A DNA stretch of 64,000 nt, from the NCBI GenBank assembly GCA_964505415.1, contig CAZDHW010000005.1, positions 1 through 64,000 of the forward strand, read 5' to 3'. Position numbers and translations under genes: made by a program. Below the pieces are notes generated by a model. That model was given only the letters and a program-made list of their open reading frames with translations. It was not told where the DNA came from and searched no databases. This document shows, piece by piece, positions 26,396 through 34,577 of this stretch. The stretch comes from DTDR01 sp964505415 (lineage in GTDB: Bacteria > Hydrothermota > Tepidihabitantia > Tepidihabitantales > DTDR01). Positions within the stretch are counted from its first letter, which is position 1. Each line of letters opens with the position of its first letter.

Positions 26396-27324
26396 TAGAA
26401 TTTTTCCACTTTAAATTTCTCTGGCCAGCATTTTATTAAAGTAATTTCTCGGGGTAAAAGGATTTCAGCCGGTAAGTTATATTCGCCTCTTTTTAAATTA
26501 CGGACATCGATAATTACTTTGATATTTTTATCTTGTAAAGTGTCAAGAATATTTTCGGCGCCTTTTACCACTATCTGACAATGGGTGGGGGTTATTTTTG
26601 TTTGCGAATTGGTAATCAATCTTACGGGAATTTCCTTAAATTCCTTTTCAATAATTTTGGTAAAATAGAACTCTATTGGTATTTCTTCTTTTTCTAAGCG
26701 AAAGTATCTTTTATCGGGATTTAACAGTCTTACAGTTTGCGAAGCATAGTAACAATTTTTATCCGAAAGATATTGGAGTTTTAATTTTTTTAAATTTAGG
26801 CTTTCGGTATAGATCTCTTTTAAAAAGATTAATTCGCTTTGCGGGCCAAAAACTTTTATTTTCTTATCAGCGGTTTTTATTAGGAAGTAATCTTCGCTCT
26901 CTTCTTTAAAAACTGGTCTTATCAGTACTTCCTTTTCGCCCTCAATGTCAATCACTAAATCTAAATAATTGGGGGAATAAGTAAGCAGTTGTAATTCTTT
27001 TATCTCTTTAATCTTTTTTAAATCTAAATAAAGGCGGAAACGAGCAGGAAATTTTTGAATTGGGTTTTCAAAAAGCTCATCAAAATCTAAATAGTATTCT
27101 TTAAGGTAACGCCAGTTTTTAACCAAATCCCTTCCCTTACCAATTATTTGCAAATTAAGCTCATTTGGCGTTTGTTTTAAAAGAAAGAGATTTTCCGGTA
27201 TTTTTAAAATTTTTAATTGGCTCTTAATTTTTATATTATGCTCCTTTTCTAAAACGGCTAAAACCCAAAGAAAAAGGGCAAAAAAAATGCTTAAAAGAGT
27301 TAAGGTTGGGATTTTTTTTGCCAT
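26395..27324 (-). CDS. YbbR-domain membrane-anchored protein
   Basis: The 309-residue protein has one N-terminal membrane helix (LTLLSIFFALFLWVLAVLE) and then repeated YbbR-type beta domains, as in CdaR. In Firmicutes such proteins regulate the diadenylate cyclase CdaA, but no cyclase gene is in this window. The ATG at 27324 follows a TTG at 27333 and is preferred as the start. It overlaps acpS by 25 bases. Confidence 0.75.
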   Translation of the reverse strand: MAKKIPTLTLLSIFFALFLWVLAVLEKEHNIKIKSQLKILKIPENLFLLKQTPNELNLQIIGKGRDLVKNWRYLKEYYLDFDELFENPIQKFPARFRLYLDLKKIKEIKELQLLTYSPNYLDLVIDIEGEKEVLIRPVFKEESEDYFLIKTADKKIKVFGPQSELIFLKEIYTESLNLKKLKLQYLSDKNCYYASQTVRLLNPDKRYFRLEKEEIPIEFYFTKIIEKEFKEIPVRLITNSQTKITPTHCQIVVKGAENILDTLQDKNIKVIIDVRNLKRGEYNLPAEILLPREITLIKCWPEKFKVEKF

Positions 27325-27671
27325 AATAAACAAAAAGCCAGAGCGTAATCTTCAATGTGAGAAATTGATAAAAAAGCTTTTTTATCTTTTAAAAATTTTT
27401 TGACTTCCTTTTTCCCAAAAATTTGGGGAATTTTATTAACATTTTTTATTTCAATATCCTTTAAAGGGAAAACTTTTTTAGCGGCCTTGATGAAGCTTTC
27501 TTTAGCGGCAAATTTTCCAGCATAATGAAGAAATTTTTTTTCTTTAAATTGCTCACAATATTTAATTTCTTCGTCAGAAAAAATTTTTTTTAGGCTCGCT
27601 TTTTTTTTGTTTTTAACCAATCTTTTTATTCTTTCCACATCAATAATGTCAATGCCGATTCCGTAGATCAT
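27300..27671 (-). CDS. acpS: holo-[acyl-carrier-protein] synthase
   Basis: AcpS attaches phosphopantetheine to acyl carrier protein. The 123-residue product has GIGIDIIDVERIKRL with the metal-binding aspartate and KFAAKESFIKA with the conserved glutamate; LSISHIEDYALA near the end is also typical. A TTG at 27683 is an alternative start. The gene overlaps HAD upstream and YbbR downstream. Confidence 0.93.
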   Translation of the reverse strand: MIYGIGIDIIDVERIKRLVKNKKKASLKKIFSDEEIKYCEQFKEKKFLHYAGKFAAKESFIKAAKKVFPLKDIEIKNVNKIPQIFGKKEVKKFLKDKKAFLSISHIEDYALAFCLLWQKKSQP

Positions 27672-28344
27672 TTTCCTGGTCAATAATTTTGATAATTTCT
27701 TTAATGTCGTTTAATTCGAAATCAGCGTTACTTTCTTTCGTGTTAAAGGTATCACCGTATTTGGCAAACGCGGTTTTCATTCCGACCAATTTCGCACCAA
27801 TAATATCCCGTTCTCGCCAATCACCTACCATAAGAACTTCTTCGGGTTTTAAGTTCAATTTTTTTAAAGCCAATAAGAAAGGTTCGGGATCCGGTTTTCT
27901 TTTCTGAGTATCCTCGTAGGCAATCACACAATCAAAATAATTTAAAAAACCTAAATAGCATAATCTTAAATAAGCCTGTAATTTCGGGGCATCAGAGACC
28001 ACACCCAATTTTAATCCTCGTTTTATTAATTGCAAAAGGGTATATTCCGTATGGGGATAGGGAACTAAAGTAAAATCCTTTGCTCGCCGGTAACCAACAA
28101 TACCGCTTGCCAAAATTTTGTAATCAATATAACCAAGTTTTCTTAAAAGAAAATCCTGAAAGACTTCTTGGTATTCAATGCCTTTTTCTTTGTAGATTTT
28201 ATAAATCTCTTTCTTGATTTCTTCTCGAGGAATATCAAGCCCAGCATCAATCATTGCGGTAATCGCTGCTTCAATAGCTATTTCTTTCATTTTTACAAAG
28301 TCAATCAAAGTATTATCCAAATCAAAGATAACTCCTTTAATCAT
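27649..28344 (-). CDS. HAD-superfamily hydrolase
   Basis: The 231-residue protein has the HAD motifs: IFDLDNTLID with the nucleophile aspartate, GVVSDAP as motif II, and KRKPDPEPF and MVGDWRERDIIGA as motifs III and IV. It has a helical cap inserted after motif I, as in subfamily IA phosphatases. The substrate cannot be told. It overlaps the HIT gene by four bases (ATGA) and acpS by 23. Confidence 0.88.
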   Translation of the reverse strand: MIKGVIFDLDNTLIDFVKMKEIAIEAAITAMIDAGLDIPREEIKKEIYKIYKEKGIEYQEVFQDFLLRKLGYIDYKILASGIVGYRRAKDFTLVPYPHTEYTLLQLIKRGLKLGVVSDAPKLQAYLRLCYLGFLNYFDCVIAYEDTQKRKPDPEPFLLALKKLNLKPEEVLMVGDWRERDIIGAKLVGMKTAFAKYGDTFNTKESNADFELNDIKEIIKIIDQENDLRNRH

Positions 28345-28835
28345 TTTTCTTTTTCTTCTTTACGAAAATAGGGAAGAAGTTTTTCGTAAGTTGTTCTTAA
28401 ATGTTCGGAAATAACTTTTGTTTCTGCAAGTAAGGGCATAAAATTTGTATCTCCAAGCCAGCGCGGAACTATATGTAAATGGAAATGGTCTTTCACACCG
28501 GCGCCAGCCACTTCTCCTAAATTAACCCCAATGTTAAAACCAGCCGGTTTTAAGACTTTTTTTAAAACCTGTAAAGATAGGGTTAAAAGGTAAAAAATAT
28601 CCAGCACTTCTTCTTTTTTAAATTCTTCCAGTTCTTTTTGGTGAAAATTGCTCACCACCATTAAATGACCATTATTATAGGGATAGCGATTTAAGAGGCA
28701 GAAAGCATAGGTGGAACGGATTAACACATAATTTTTTTCGTCATTATTTTCTTTAAGAATATCACAAAAGATGCAACGGTCTTTTTGCTCTTTGCCAATA
28801 TATTCCATTCGCCAAGGCGCAAAAAGATTATCCAT
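28341..28835 (-). CDS. HIT-family nucleotide hydrolase or phosphorylase
   Basis: The 164-residue protein carries the histidine triad HFHLHIVPRW near residue 120 and an N-terminal CIFCDIL typical of the zinc-binding HIT proteins close to Ap4A phosphorylase. NNGHLMVVSNFHQKELEE is the usual central motif. It would act on dinucleoside polyphosphates or other adenylylated substrates. It is the first clear gene of the minus-strand operon running to argF. Confidence 0.9.
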   Translation of the reverse strand: MDNLFAPWRMEYIGKEQKDRCIFCDILKENNDEKNYVLIRSTYAFCLLNRYPYNNGHLMVVSNFHQKELEEFKKEEVLDIFYLLTLSLQVLKKVLKPAGFNIGVNLGEVAGAGVKDHFHLHIVPRWLGDTNFMPLLAETKVISEHLRTTYEKLLPYFRKEEKEK

Positions 28836-28838
28836 GTT

Positions 28839-28952
28839 TTAAATTTTTAAAAAACTATTCCCACCATTCAGGGAATGCTCCTTCTCGCTGTTAATTAACA
28901 GCCTTTTCATTATCTTCTTAAAACTTATTACCTTTTTGTTCATTATTAACAT
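28839..28952 (-). CDS. possible 37-residue small protein or gene remnant
   Basis: A minus-strand frame encodes a basic 37-residue sequence (starting MLIMNKKVISFKKIMKRLL) and stops three bases before the HIT start codon. The ribosome site is weak (AAAAGG). Together with the next small frame it may be a decayed gene. No family is recognised. Confidence 0.25.
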   Translation of the reverse strand: MLIMNKKVISFKKIMKRLLINSEKEHSLNGGNSFLKI

Positions 28953-28956
28953 CCTT

Positions 28957-29091
28957 TTACTTCTTCAATAAATTTATTCTTACCCACTTCCCTAAAAGAT
29001 TCCTGCTGTCTTCATTAAAGATATTACTTAAGTTTTTATTAGGCATCTTCTTAGAATGAGAGGTTAGAAATTCTTTTAAATGAAAAAACAT
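28957..29091 (-). CDS. possible 44-residue small protein or gene remnant
   Basis: A minus-strand frame beginning MFFHLKEFLTSHSKKMPNKN and ending in INLLKK lies five bases before the next small frame. No ribosome site is obvious. A copy of the 28-bp repeat that serves as a promoter at 31.5 kb lies about 50 bases upstream (29145-29172), so the region may be transcribed. No family is recognised. These two frames are all I see in the gap between the peptidase and HIT genes. Confidence 0.25.
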   Translation of the reverse strand: MFFHLKEFLTSHSKKMPNKNLSNIFNEDSRNLLGKWVRINLLKK

Positions 29092-29144
29092 GACAAAAAG
29101 TTTTTAAATAAAATTAAACTTTATTATCCATTATTTTAAATTTA

Positions 29145-29172
29145 AATAAAAAATTTTAAAAAATCAATAAAT
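29145..29172. repeat. 28-bp direct repeat, copy 1
   Basis: The 28 bases starting AATAAAAAATTTTAAAAAAT are identical to 31494-31521. The two copies bracket the C25 peptidase gene in the same orientation. Copy 2 contains the spacer and -35 box of the peptidase promoter. Confidence 0.65.
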
Positions 29173-29210
29173 ATTGTGAGAAATAACCTTTTTTAAATAA
29201 AATATTTAAT

Positions 29211-31445
29211 TTATTTTAACCAGACAAATTTTTCTTTATATAAATTTTTATCAATTTCTATTTCACAAAAATAAATACCAGGTTTTGCTTTTATTCCTTT
29301 ATTGGTTTTACCATCCCAATATATTAAATAATTTCCTTGTTTTTGGTGTTCATTTTTATAGATTGTTTTTACTTTATTGCCAGTGATATCAAAAATTGTT
29401 ATCGTTACTAAAGAAGGAGCAGAAAGAATGTAGCGGATAGCAATTTTATTACTACTGATTTTGGGGAAAACAGAAACAAAGGAAGGCAATAAAATATTAG
29501 AACTTATTTGTTCGTTAATAGCAGTATATCCTGGCCAATAAAGAAAAGGGTCTCCCCAAAGATTATAAACAAAAAGATTATGTTGATCCGACCAATCTGA
29601 AAGATTGTGTTGAGCATATTCAAATTTTGACTCAAAAAGAGCATCGCCTACTGGCCAAGGTGGGGATGTCGCTAACCACCATACAAAATAACAATTTAAA
29701 GAAGCACTACCTCCTTGTCTCCATCTGTTCCATCCAGGCCGATAATAACTAACCCGAGAGGCACCGATAAAGGCGACCGAACCCCTATAATGTAAATAAT
29801 CTCCTAAACAATAAAAAGTTGTATCTGGAATGCCAGTAAGACAAGCCTTGGAGTATACAATTGATGGATAATTATCGTTTAGATAGTAAACATCGTCATC
29901 GCAAAAAAGAAGCGGATGGGTTCTCTGACCCGGTGAAAGATAGACTGTTCGGACTACGCAAGTTTCTCCTCCGTGGGCACTCCAATTTACAAAACCAAAT
30001 GAATAATTTGACCACCAATAAATTGTTCTACTTCGATTTATAGAATCTTCACAAGGATATGGAGAAGGATATATACCAGCCTTTTCATAAAGACGAATAT
30101 ATGTCCATCTTTCTGGCACTAATACAGTGTCTTTTATCTTTTCAAACATTAAAGCTCCATCAGTAATGGAATCGGTTAAGGTTCCTAATAATAACGCCCT
30201 TTTTTTCCAAGAGCCAGTATTTTGTTCAAAAGCTACTGTCTTATTACAGATTCTTCTAACAATTGAAGTATCAGCCCAATTTATTCTTCCCACATATATA
30301 TCGGCAGCAAAGTCAACATTATCTTGTCCAAATTCTCCAAAATAACCATCACCATCAGAATCCCAATTACCGGTTAGGTCAGCATAATAGTAATCAGTGG
30401 GAACTGGATTCTCTCGGGAGCGTCGCTGATGATTAAAGGGATTAGGCCAGCATTCTCGCATCGGGATTTGCCAAACTTCGCCGATAAGCAAAGCATATGC
30501 TATCCCTCGATTGTAAAGATAAATAAGGGCGTTTCGTGTCTTTTCTGCTAAATCTCTTCCCGGAAAATTATTCCTCACCCAATCCATAGTAGCATAAACC
30601 ACTGTATCTGGTTCACAAAGATAGGCTTTCCATACCCCTAAATTCCACATTGGTTCAATATATTCGTCAGAAGGAATTAAAATAAAATAATAATAACTAG
30701 GATTTTTCTCTGAGCGGCTTTTAAGTTCATACCATTTTTTAGCATCTTCATAATTTATAAAGAAACATTTTGCCTTTTTATCAAAAAGAGTATCATCAAG
30801 CTTAACTCTACTTTTTAAAGGAAGAGAATAAGTAATTTGAATTTGGACATTTTTAATAAATGTCAATATTTTAGATTTAGGTTGGTATTGGAAGGGAGTA
30901 AATCTTATTAGAGCATATCGCCATTTTCTCATATTACCACAACCTTCATATTTTATAACTTCCTTTGGATAAGGATTATCAGAAAGATAAGTTTCTTTAT
31001 AATTTCGTTCATATTCCATTTTTAATTCTTCCTCTAATTCCTTAGATTTAATAGTTGGTAAGGGGATTGAGGAGGGCTTAATATTAAATTTACCATCTAA
31101 AACCATTTCTTCCTTTTGTAAGATTTCAACAGAGATTATATTAGCCTCTGGTGGCAAAGCAATTGCAAAATTTCTGGAAGGAAGTTCCGGTTTTCCTGGA
31201 ATGGATAAAAATCCAAAATCCGCCATCGTTAATTGGTGATAGTTATCTGGAAGAGTATCAATTTTATATTCCTTAGCTCTTAAAGTTATAGTATAAGTTT
31301 GGGGCGGTCCAAAAGGAGGTTTTGGCGCCATGGAGAAATCAAAGTTCTCTGGGGGGGTGGTTAACCTTTTGATATTTCCAAATGGGTAAACAAATATTGG
31401 AATACACATGATTAAAGTTAAAAAATAAAAGGCTTTTTTAGTCAT
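29211..31445 (-). CDS. gingipain-like C25 cysteine peptidase with type IX sorting domain
   Basis: The 744-residue protein has a signal peptide (FYFLTLIMCIPIFVYPFG), an N-terminal propeptide-like beta domain, a C25 peptidase domain with the catalytic histidine in FVNWSAHGGETC and cysteine in YSKACLTGIPD, followed by AFIGASRVSYY. The last 90 residues form an FlgD-like/type IX sorting domain ending GIYFCEIEIDKNLYKEKFVW. It is therefore predicted to cross the outer membrane through SprA. ATG 31445 has AAAGGAGG upstream; a longer frame running to 31661 crosses the tRNA-Ala gene and was rejected as a start. Confidence 0.88.
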   Translation of the reverse strand: MTKKAFYFLTLIMCIPIFVYPFGNIKRLTTPPENFDFSMAPKPPFGPPQTYTITLRAKEYKIDTLPDNYHQLTMADFGFLSIPGKPELPSRNFAIALPPEANIISVEILQKEEMVLDGKFNIKPSSIPLPTIKSKELEEELKMEYERNYKETYLSDNPYPKEVIKYEGCGNMRKWRYALIRFTPFQYQPKSKILTFIKNVQIQITYSLPLKSRVKLDDTLFDKKAKCFFINYEDAKKWYELKSRSEKNPSYYYFILIPSDEYIEPMWNLGVWKAYLCEPDTVVYATMDWVRNNFPGRDLAEKTRNALIYLYNRGIAYALLIGEVWQIPMRECWPNPFNHQRRSRENPVPTDYYYADLTGNWDSDGDGYFGEFGQDNVDFAADIYVGRINWADTSIVRRICNKTVAFEQNTGSWKKRALLLGTLTDSITDGALMFEKIKDTVLVPERWTYIRLYEKAGIYPSPYPCEDSINRSRTIYWWSNYSFGFVNWSAHGGETCVVRTVYLSPGQRTHPLLFCDDDVYYLNDNYPSIVYSKACLTGIPDTTFYCLGDYLHYRGSVAFIGASRVSYYRPGWNRWRQGGSASLNCYFVWWLATSPPWPVGDALFESKFEYAQHNLSDWSDQHNLFVYNLWGDPFLYWPGYTAINEQISSNILLPSFVSVFPKISSNKIAIRYILSAPSLVTITIFDITGNKVKTIYKNEHQKQGNYLIYWDGKTNKGIKAKPGIYFCEIEIDKNLYKEKFVWLK

Positions 31446-31488
31446 ATTTTCCTCCTTTAAATTTAAAAATTTCTTTCCATTTAGGATA

Positions 31489-31516
31489 ATTTTAATAAAA
31501 AATTTTAAAAAATCAA
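31489..31516 (-). promoter_or_regulatory. promoter of the C25 peptidase gene
   Basis: On the minus strand TTGATT (31516-31511) and TAAAAT (31494-31489) are 16 bases apart, about 45 bases before the start codon. Most of it falls in the 28-bp repeat. Confidence 0.5.
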
Positions 31517-31521
31517 TAAAT
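31494..31521. repeat. 28-bp direct repeat, copy 2
   Basis: Identical to 29145-29172 and in the same orientation, on the other side of the C25 peptidase gene. Confidence 0.65.
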
Positions 31522-31524
31522 CGC

Positions 31525-31553
31525 TTGAAAAAATAAAAATATTTTTTTAAAAT
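31525..31553 (+). promoter_or_regulatory. promoter of tRNA-Ala
   Basis: TTGAAA at 31525-31530 and TAAAAT at 31548-31553 are 17 bases apart, 14 bases before the mature tRNA. Confidence 0.5.
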
Positions 31554-31567
31554 TATATATGAAAAAT

Positions 31568-31639
31568 GGGGCAGTAGTTCAGTGGGAGAACGCCTCGTTC
31601 GCAACGAGGAGGTCGGCGGTTCAAATCCGCTCTGCTCCA
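31568..31639 (+). tRNA. tRNA-Ala (anticodon CGC)
   Basis: A full cloverleaf is visible. The acceptor arms GGGGCAG and CTGCTCC pair with a G-U at position 3:70, the hallmark of tRNA-Ala. The D arm is GTTC/GAAC, the anticodon stem CCTCG/CGAGG encloses TTCGCAA (anticodon 31600-31602), and the T arm is GGCGG/CCGCT. CCA is not encoded. The arginine decarboxylase gene begins 12 bases later and may share the transcript. Confidence 0.95.
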
Positions 31640-31651
31640 AAATTTTAAAAA

Positions 31652-32194
31652 ATGGTGCCAAAAAGGGTTTTTTTTACAAAAGGTGTTGGAAAACACAAAG
31701 ATAAGCTCTCTTCTTTTGAGGCGGCTTTAAGGGATGCCGGTATTGCCCAATTTAATATTGTCCAAGTGTCAAGTATTTTGCCCCCTGGTTGTAAGATTAT
31801 TTCTAAACAACAAGGTCTCCGTTATATTGTTCCTGGAGAGATTATTTTTTGTGTCATGAGTACCAATGCTACTAATGAACCCCACCGTTTGATTGCTGCT
31901 TCAATTGGTGTGGCTATTCCCCGGGATAAAAATCAATATGGTTATTTATCGGAATACCATTCTTTTGGCGAATCAGAAAACAGAGCGGGTGAATATGCGG
32001 AAGATTTGGCAGCGCAAATGTTAGCAACTACCTTAGGAGTAGAGTTTGATCCTAATACCAGTTATGACGAAAGGAAAGAGATTTGGAAGATTTCGGGTAA
32101 GATTTATCGAACAATGAATATTACCCAAACGGCAATCGGTGATAAAAATGGTCTTTGGACAACCGTGGTTGCTTGTGCGGTTTTGATACCATGA
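31652..32194 (+). CDS. pdaD: pyruvoyl-dependent arginine decarboxylase
   Basis: The 180-residue proenzyme cleaves itself at a serine to make a pyruvoyl cofactor and then converts arginine to agmatine, the first step of polyamine synthesis. The cleavage region VSSILPPGCK near residue 50 is clear, with GIAQFNIVQ before it and VAIPRDKNQYGYLSEYHSFG after. The C terminus overlaps the next gene by four bases (ATGA). No ribosome site is visible; translation may follow the tRNA processing site. Confidence 0.92.
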   Translation: MVPKRVFFTKGVGKHKDKLSSFEAALRDAGIAQFNIVQVSSILPPGCKIISKQQGLRYIVPGEIIFCVMSTNATNEPHRLIAASIGVAIPRDKNQYGYLSEYHSFGESENRAGEYAEDLAAQMLATTLGVEFDPNTSYDERKEIWKISGKIYRTMNITQTAIGDKNGLWTTVVACAVLIP

Positions 32195-33210
32195 GGGAAG
32201 AGTTTTTGAAACACCCAACAAATCCGCTAGAAATAAATCCTAACGATTCTGTTTATTCGCTTTTAAAGAAGATGGAGAAAATTTCTTTTCAAGGAAGGAC
32301 GTTGGCTTACGCTTTAAGTATCTGGGAGAAGATGCTTTTAGATGATGTGATTATCTTTTTAGGACTGGCCGGGGCAATGATTCCCGCGGGAATGAGGAAA
32401 GTTATCGTTTATCTTATAAAAGAGAGATATATTGATTGCTTAGTTTCTACGGGTGCTAATCTCTTTCATGATCTTCACGAAATTAGGGGGAAACACCATT
32501 ATTTAGGAACTGCGGAGATAGACGATACTTTATTGAGAAAATGTAAGGTCGATCGGATTTACGATACCTTTGCTAGCGAAGATGAATTTATTGAGAGTGA
32601 TAATTTTATTATTTCTCTTTGTGAAAAATTTGAACAAAAAAGATTATATTCAACAAGGGAGTTTTTGTATCTCTTAGGGAAAGAGTTAATTAATTTTAAA
32701 GAAGAAGGAATTTTAAATACCGCGGCCAAATATAATGTACCTATTTATTGCCCAGCTTTGGGTGATTCTTCTATCGGAATTGCTTTAACTGAAGGAAGAA
32801 GGAAAGGGAAATGTGATATTAAGTTTGATATCTTAAAAGATGTCTATGAAACTGCCTATCTTACTTCTTTAAAAAAATCAGGGGTTATTTATATCGGTGG
32901 CGGTGTTCCCAAAAATTTTATCCAGCAGACCGAGGTTACCGCTCCTTTTTTAGGTTTTGCCACAAAAGGGCATTCTTATGCTATTCAATTTACGATTGAT
33001 GCTCCTTATTATGGTGGTCTTTCGGGTTGTACTTTTTCGGAAGCCCAATCTTGGGGAAAGATTGCTTTAGATGCCAAAATGGTTACTTGCTATTGTGACG
33101 CCACAATTGCCTTACCAATTATTGTGACTGCTTTAGCCCAAAGAAATATTAAAAGAGAAAAAATTATAAAATTTGAAGATTTGGATAAAGAAAATTTTAA
33201 AATAATTTAA
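32191..33210 (+). CDS. deoxyhypusine synthase-family protein
   Basis: The 339-residue protein belongs to the NAD-dependent deoxyhypusine synthase family. GLAGAMIPAGMRKVI, STGANLFHDLHEI, YCPALGDSSIGI and GGVPKNF are family segments, and SEAQSWGKIALDAKM carries the active-site lysine. Bacteria lack the eIF5A target, and bacterial members are thought to make homospermidine or related polyamines. Overlap with the arginine decarboxylase gene supports a polyamine role. The start is ATG 32191; an in-frame ATG at 32155 lies inside pdaD. Confidence 0.88.
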   Translation: MREEFLKHPTNPLEINPNDSVYSLLKKMEKISFQGRTLAYALSIWEKMLLDDVIIFLGLAGAMIPAGMRKVIVYLIKERYIDCLVSTGANLFHDLHEIRGKHHYLGTAEIDDTLLRKCKVDRIYDTFASEDEFIESDNFIISLCEKFEQKRLYSTREFLYLLGKELINFKEEGILNTAAKYNVPIYCPALGDSSIGIALTEGRRKGKCDIKFDILKDVYETAYLTSLKKSGVIYIGGGVPKNFIQQTEVTAPFLGFATKGHSYAIQFTIDAPYYGGLSGCTFSEAQSWGKIALDAKMVTCYCDATIALPIIVTALAQRNIKREKIIKFEDLDKENFKII

Positions 33211-33223
33211 TAAGGAGGGGAAA

Positions 33224-33517
33224 ATGGCAATCGTTGATATTAGTGTAGTGCCCATTGGTACAAATTCACCAAGTGTGAGCTCTTTTGTAAAAGAAGCAGT
33301 TGAGATTATTAAAAAATCGGGCCTGAAATATCAGGTAAATCCGATGGGGACAACGATTGAAGGGGATTTGACAAAAATTTTTGATGTGGTGAAAGTTATC
33401 CATCAACATCTTTTTATTTTAGGAGCTCAAAGGATATTGACGACAATAAAAATCGATGAAAGGATTGATAAGGCACAAAGTATGGAAGAAAAAGTAAAAA
33501 AAGCTTTGGGAGAATAA
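33224..33517 (+). CDS. MTH1187-family thiamine-binding protein
   Basis: This 97-residue protein fits the UPF0045/MTH1187 family: a ferredoxin-like fold with VDISVVPIGTNSPSVSSFV at the start and YQVNPMGTTIEGDL in the middle. Members bind thiamine or related ligands. AAGGAGGGG precedes ATG 33224. It lies 13 bases after the polyamine gene and is probably co-transcribed; the functional link is unclear. Confidence 0.85.
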   Translation: MAIVDISVVPIGTNSPSVSSFVKEAVEIIKKSGLKYQVNPMGTTIEGDLTKIFDVVKVIHQHLFILGAQRILTTIKIDERIDKAQSMEEKVKKALGE

Positions 33518-33531
33518 TAAAGGAGGTTTTT

Positions 33532-33816
33532 ATGGCTTCTTTATGGGAAAAAGTGAAAAATTGGTTAGAAGATACAACGAAACAGGTATTGAAAGAAACT
33601 GAGGATTTAAGTAGAAAAGGAAGATTAAAGATGCAGATTGGTGCTTTAAATCGGGAGATTGACAAAAAATTTTCTTATCTGGGAGGCTTGGTTTATCAAA
33701 TGATGACCGAAGGGAATTTGGTGATTGAAGATGAAAAAGTAAAAGAAGTTATTAAAGAGATTGAAAAATTGGAAAAAGAACTTAAAGAAAAAGAAGAAGA
33801 GTATAAGAAGATATAA
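33532..33816 (+). CDS. small coiled-coil protein of unknown function
   Basis: The 94-residue product is mostly helical and highly charged, with a C-terminal coiled coil (EVIKEIEKLEKELKEKEEEY) and a conserved-looking centre (IDKKFSYLGGLVYQMMTEG). AAAGGAGG lies before ATG 33532. It follows the thiamine-binding protein by 14 bases. Similar short proteins are often annotated as hypothetical; I infer no function. Confidence 0.75.
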   Translation: MASLWEKVKNWLEDTTKQVLKETEDLSRKGRLKMQIGALNREIDKKFSYLGGLVYQMMTEGNLVIEDEKVKEVIKEIEKLEKELKEKEEEYKKI

Positions 33817-33845
33817 TAGCTTAATTTTTTAAGATAAAATCACAA

Positions 33846-34577
33846 ATGAAAAAGATATTATTAACGAATGATGATGGTATTAATGCTCCCTCTTTAAATT
33901 ATCTTTATGAAACTTTAAAAGATTTGGGGGAAGTTTATGTTTGTGCTGCTAATGAAGACCGTTCAGCGGCTAGCCATTCATTTACTTTAAGAAAGCCGAT
34001 AGAAATTTGTGAACTTAAGAAGAATTGGTATAGTGTTTCCGGCACACCTACCGATGCGGTTTTATTAGCTTATCATGCGCTCTTAAATAAGAAGATTGAT
34101 ATCTTGATTTCCGGCATCAATGATAGTCCTAATCTGGGTGAAGATGTTTTGTATTCTGGAACCGTTGCCTGTGCCATTGAAGGTACAATTTTGGGGATTC
34201 CTTCTTTTGCTATCTCTTTTGTGGAGAATAATAAAAATTTGGAGACGGCTTTAAAATTGGTTTATAATCTAACTAAAAATATTTTGAGATATGGTTTGCC
34301 GAAAAAGACTTTTTTAAATATTAATATTCCTAATAAAGAGATAAAAGGAATAAAAATAACCAAATTGGGGAAAAGGATATATAAAGATATGGCTTTGCCG
34401 GTGCCGAATAAAAAAATGTGTTATCTGATTGACGGTGAAATGAGTTTTGTTGATATAAAAGGCAGTGATTTTAATGCCGTAGAAAATGGTTATATTTCTA
34501 TCACCCCCCTCCATTTAGATATGACTAATTATAAAGTTATTAAAAAATTAGAAAAAAGGTTTAAAAAGATAATCTAA
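33846..34577 (+). CDS. surE: 5'/3'-nucleotidase SurE
   Basis: SurE is a metal-dependent phosphatase acting on nucleoside monophosphates. The 243-residue protein has the N-terminal LLTNDDGINAPSL with metal-binding aspartates, AANEDRSAASHSFTL, SGTPTDAVLLAY and the conserved LYSGTVACAIEG. TAAAAT lies five bases before the ATG and could be a -10 box for a leaderless message, but no clear -35 was found. The start codon of the next gene overlaps its stop. Confidence 0.95.
   Translation: MKKILLTNDDGINAPSLNYLYETLKDLGEVYVCAANEDRSAASHSFTLRKPIEICELKKNWYSVSGTPTDAVLLAYHALLNKKIDILISGINDSPNLGEDVLYSGTVACAIEGTILGIPSFAISFVENNKNLETALKLVYNLTKNILRYGLPKKTFLNINIPNKEIKGIKITKLGKRIYKDMALPVPNKKMCYLIDGEMSFVDIKGSDFNAVENGYISITPLHLDMTNYKVIKKLEKRFKKII

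Noticed and set aside
31446..31661. N-terminal extension of the C25 peptidase frame
   Set aside because: The extension is read from the antisense of tRNA-Ala; a signal peptide and ribosome site begin at ATG 31445.
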